From: an uncultured Prevotellaceae bacterium
Lineage (GTDB): Bacteria; Bacteroidota; Bacteroidia; Bacteroidales; Bacteroidaceae
Assembly: GCA_949299545.1 (NCBI GenBank)
Contig: CASGAM010000006.1
Span: forward strand, 1 to 64,000
Direction: 5' to 3'
Length of the DNA stretch: 64,000 nt
Numbering within the stretch: position 1 is the first letter of the stretch; every line of letters begins with the position of its first letter. The position numbers and the translations under genes are program-made. Under the pieces are notes generated by a model. The model ran no database searches. It was not told the origin of the DNA and saw only the letters and a program-made list of their open reading frames with translations. Positions 61,547-64,000 of this stretch are shown one piece after another.

Positions 61547-63700
61547 ATGAAAAAGAACAATTTTAAAATATCGTTTGCTGTTTTAATATTGGCCGTTTTA
61601 CAAATGGGACATCTTACAAGTTGTCAGGATGATATGGCAGCAGATAGCTATTATACCTTTACGGGAGAAACAATGAGCGATTTCCTTGATAATAATCCGA
61701 ACTTCAGTCTTTTTAATCAGATTGTAGAACGGGCTGGAAGGAAGGCATTTTTATCTTCACGCGGTATGCGGACACTTTTCCCGGCTGTAAATGAAGGCGT
61801 TCAGGCATTCCTTGATGAAAACGGCTATAGATCGGTGGAAGATATTACACCTGATTATTGTGATATCTTGGTAAAAACAGCTATAGTAGAGAACTTTTCC
61901 ATATATACAGCGCAACTCGATTCTTCTGTGCAGTATAATAATGAGTTGGATTTGCCTTTGGTGTTGCGAACCTCTTCAGATACGGTTGATGCTAATGGTG
62001 TAGCCTTGACGATTATTAATCGTAAATCAGCCATCATTAATGAATTAAAGAATGATTCTGTAGAAAATGGTGTAGTGCAACCGGTAACAAAATTATTGGT
62101 TCCCAATTTGAGCTTAGGAACGGCGTTATTAGATGAATTTAATGAATCAGAAGGTTTTCAAATTTTCTATGAAGCGTTGAAGCGTACAGGAGTTGCTGAT
62201 GAATTGGCATTGTATGATGATCGTGATAACGATTATCAGGAATGGAAAAATAACTATGAGGATTTTCGTAGGCTATGGTCCGGGCATAGATGGTATACGG
62301 CAAAAAGACCAGATCATTTGTATCGAGGTTATACTTGTATGATCGTGAAGGATAAAACATTATATGAGAAATATCCGGATAGATTCAGTTCATCAAAAAC
62401 ACTGGATGAGAATTTAAAAGCCTTGTATGATTTAGCAGTAGAGAAGTACTCTGATGAGCAAGCTGCAAACATTTTTGGTTTGAATAAAATTATTGAAGAA
62501 TCAGATGATGAAGCATTAATAGGAAAGACTTATAAGGAGGCATATTGGCAATTTACGGAAGAAGCTATCAGAAGTCCATATAATCCTTTGCACATGTTTA
62601 TGGCTTATCACGTATTAGACCGTAAATTTGATAGTACAGACAAGATGATTAATTTGTGGGGAGCAGATCCTCAATATGCAAGTCCTACTGAGTGGGTGTC
62701 TACTTTACTCGAGTTTTCATCAATGAAGCTGGAGCGACTTTCAGACTCTCGTGTGGACCCGGAAATGAAACAGACTGGTTATTATATTAATCATGCGGCA
62801 GCTTCCGAACGTTATTCAACGAAACGTGTCAGAGGGTCCATTCTTTCTGTGCCGTCTGTAGAAAATTTCGTCCTGAATGTTGCGTTTTATTATGTGGATG
62901 ACGTGTTGGCTTATGATACCGATATGCGTTCTGTTGTAATGAATACGCGTATTCGTACGGATGTGATGACACTATTTCCGGAACTTACTAATAATAATAT
63001 CCGAATGAGTGGCAATTTTAAATTCCGTGAGGATTACGATGATGATGAGAGTGGTACTGATGGTTTTAACTACTATATACCCCCTTCATATTTGGATAAT
63101 GTTTCGATGAGTGGAAACACAACTATGTTTATCATGCGGCCACACCCTTCTTATTGGAATATGGGTGGAGATGAAATAAATTTTTTGGGTAATGATTATG
63201 ATGTAGAATTCCGTTTGCCAGCAGTTCCACCGGGAACTTATGAGGTGAGAATGGGATACGCCGGAATGGCGGATAGAGGTATTGCACAGATTTATTTTGA
63301 TGGCGAACCTGAGGGGATTCCTATGGATTTGCGTTTTACAGCAACAGATGGGCGAGTTGGTGGAATATACGGGGTAGAGTTGTCTGAAGAAGAATTAGAA
63401 GAGAATAACCGTACGATGAAGAATAATGGCTTCTATCGTGGTCCGGCAAGTTTATGTCGTATTAGGACACAAACAGATGGGCCTGATTTTACCCCTGCCA
63501 ACGTCGAATATTTTGATAAGATTGCACCAATTATGCGTAAAGTTTTATGTACGACATATTTTTCAGCAAATGAACATCACAAATTGCGTGTTAAATCGGT
63601 GTGGTCCGGAGCTGAAAAAGGTTGTTTCATGATAGACTATATTGAGCTTGTACCTATTGCAATCTGTGGTACCGGTGGTTTGGGTGAAGACATTTATTAA
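61547..63700 (+). CDS. second fasciclin-domain lipoprotein with C-terminal beta-sandwich
   Basis: The 717-residue lipoprotein has lipobox LTSC (C26). FAS1-like regions are at about 35-180 (MSDFLDNNPNFSLFNQIVERAG, TLFPAVNEGVQAFL) and about 185-480 (TALLDEFNESEGFQIFYEALKRTG, LHMFMAYHVLDRKF). The C-terminal third (about 530-717: YDVEFRLPAVPPGTYEVRMGY, IAQIYFDGEPEG, FMIDYIELVPI) is a jelly-roll-like module, perhaps ligand-binding. It starts ten bases after the SusD stop; the next gene overlaps its stop (TAATG). It is presumed to be a surface partner of the SusC/D pair. Confidence 0.78.
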   Translation: MKKNNFKISFAVLILAVLQMGHLTSCQDDMAADSYYTFTGETMSDFLDNNPNFSLFNQIVERAGRKAFLSSRGMRTLFPAVNEGVQAFLDENGYRSVEDITPDYCDILVKTAIVENFSIYTAQLDSSVQYNNELDLPLVLRTSSDTVDANGVALTIINRKSAIINELKNDSVENGVVQPVTKLLVPNLSLGTALLDEFNESEGFQIFYEALKRTGVADELALYDDRDNDYQEWKNNYEDFRRLWSGHRWYTAKRPDHLYRGYTCMIVKDKTLYEKYPDRFSSSKTLDENLKALYDLAVEKYSDEQAANIFGLNKIIEESDDEALIGKTYKEAYWQFTEEAIRSPYNPLHMFMAYHVLDRKFDSTDKMINLWGADPQYASPTEWVSTLLEFSSMKLERLSDSRVDPEMKQTGYYINHAAASERYSTKRVRGSILSVPSVENFVLNVAFYYVDDVLAYDTDMRSVVMNTRIRTDVMTLFPELTNNNIRMSGNFKFREDYDDDESGTDGFNYYIPPSYLDNVSMSGNTTMFIMRPHPSYWNMGGDEINFLGNDYDVEFRLPAVPPGTYEVRMGYAGMADRGIAQIYFDGEPEGIPMDLRFTATDGRVGGIYGVELSEEELEENNRTMKNNGFYRGPASLCRIRTQTDGPDFTPANVEYFDKIAPIMRKVLCTTYFSANEHHKLRVKSVWSGAEKGCFMIDYIELVPIAICGTGGLGEDIY

Positions 63701-64000
63701 TGTTCAAAATGGAAAGTAAAATGAATATGAAACTAAAATATTATGCACAAATAGGTTTGACTGCTGTGGCAGTCGCCATTTCCGGTGCCTCTTGCAATGA
63801 TGTTTGGGATGAACATTATAGTGTTAATTCTATGGTTGCAGGTGGTGAACTATGGGATGCCTTAAATGCATCCGAGGATCTTAAACCTTTTTGCAAAGTG
63901 TTGGATTCTTGTGGATATAAAAAGGTGTTGACCTCAGGTCAGTCTTTCTCCGTGTGGGCGCCAAAACTTACAAATGCAGAAGCAGATCAGTGGATTGCTG
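63700..64000 (+). CDS. third surface lipoprotein, probably fasciclin-type (truncated by window end)
   Basis: The first 100 codons are visible. A signal peptide leads to the lipobox SGASC, then CNDVWDEHY, GELWDALNASEDLKPFCKVLDSCGYKKVLTSG and SFSVWAPKLTNAEADQWIA, a typical FAS1 opening. The ATG at 63700 overlaps the previous stop as TAATG, the same coupling as between the first lipoprotein and SusC; in-frame ATGs at 63709, 63721 and 63727 are alternatives. The gene continues past 64000. Confidence 0.75.
   Translation, partial: MFKMESKMNMKLKYYAQIGLTAVAVAISGASCNDVWDEHYSVNSMVAGGELWDALNASEDLKPFCKVLDSCGYKKVLTSGQSFSVWAPKLTNAEADQWIA

Overview
The window looks like a chromosomal segment of a gut-type member of the order Bacteroidales (phylum Bacteroidota). 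The reasons are a SusC/SusD pair with lipoprotein partners, a DUF5686 outer-membrane protein, orphan secreted glycosidases (GH98, GH127/146, GHL10), and about twenty upstream copies of the Bacteroidota -7 promoter box TAnnTTTG. The genus cannot be fixed from sequence alone. No prophage, IS transposase, plasmid gene or CRISPR array was found.

Layout. 0-3.3 kb: an orphan GH98 endo-glycosidase with binding modules and a Bacteroidota C-terminal tail. 3.9-8.2 kb (minus strand): pyrC, a free-standing MetH activation domain, a membrane metallophosphoesterase and a PlsC-type acyltransferase. 8.5-11.9 kb (plus): a glycyl-radical trans-4-hydroxyproline dehydratase (HypD) and its activase. 11.9-12.7 kb (minus): a polyprenol-phosphate mannosyltransferase-like enzyme. 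12.8-23.8 kb (plus): mfd, an aminotransferase, a LolC/E-type permease, a PiT phosphate permease fused to a PhoU-like domain, and an OmpR/PhoR-type two-component pair. 23.9-27.0 kb (plus): a GH127/146 enzyme and mnmD. 27.3-33.2 kb: an SLC13/RCK transporter, tspO (plus) and the mscS-yjbQ-dnaG operon (minus). 33.4-39.2 kb (plus): a complete RND efflux pump. 39.3-47.6 kb: a PurF-like protein without its glutaminase nucleophile, a DUF5686 protein, uvrA and a GHL10 protein. 47.6-48.6 kb: a repeat-bearing spacer and tRNA-Arg(UCU). 48.7-53.2 kb: a long-chain acyl-CoA synthetase, a HAD phosphatase, panB and an MFS transporter. 53.2-64 kb (plus): an operon of fasciclin lipoprotein, SusC, SusD, fasciclin lipoprotein and a further lipoprotein cut by the window end.

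Genes that probably work together: HypD with its activase (anaerobic hydroxyproline use); the PiT-PhoU fusion with the adjacent response regulator and histidine kinase (phosphate uptake and sensing, inferred); adaptor, RND pump and outer-membrane channel (efflux); and the terminal SusC/D-fasciclin operon (a cell-surface import/adhesion complex with no carbohydrate-active enzyme in the visible part).

The most unusual non-coding signal is a family of 12-bp dyad sites (consensus close to GCGACnnGTCGC). They occur four at a time with a strict 21-22 bp period at about 27.06 kb and 48.16 kb, plus one site at the left edge. Both complete arrays lie between convergently transcribed units. The 48-kb array is enclosed by a pair of imperfect inverted repeats about 413 bp apart, next to the tRNA gene.
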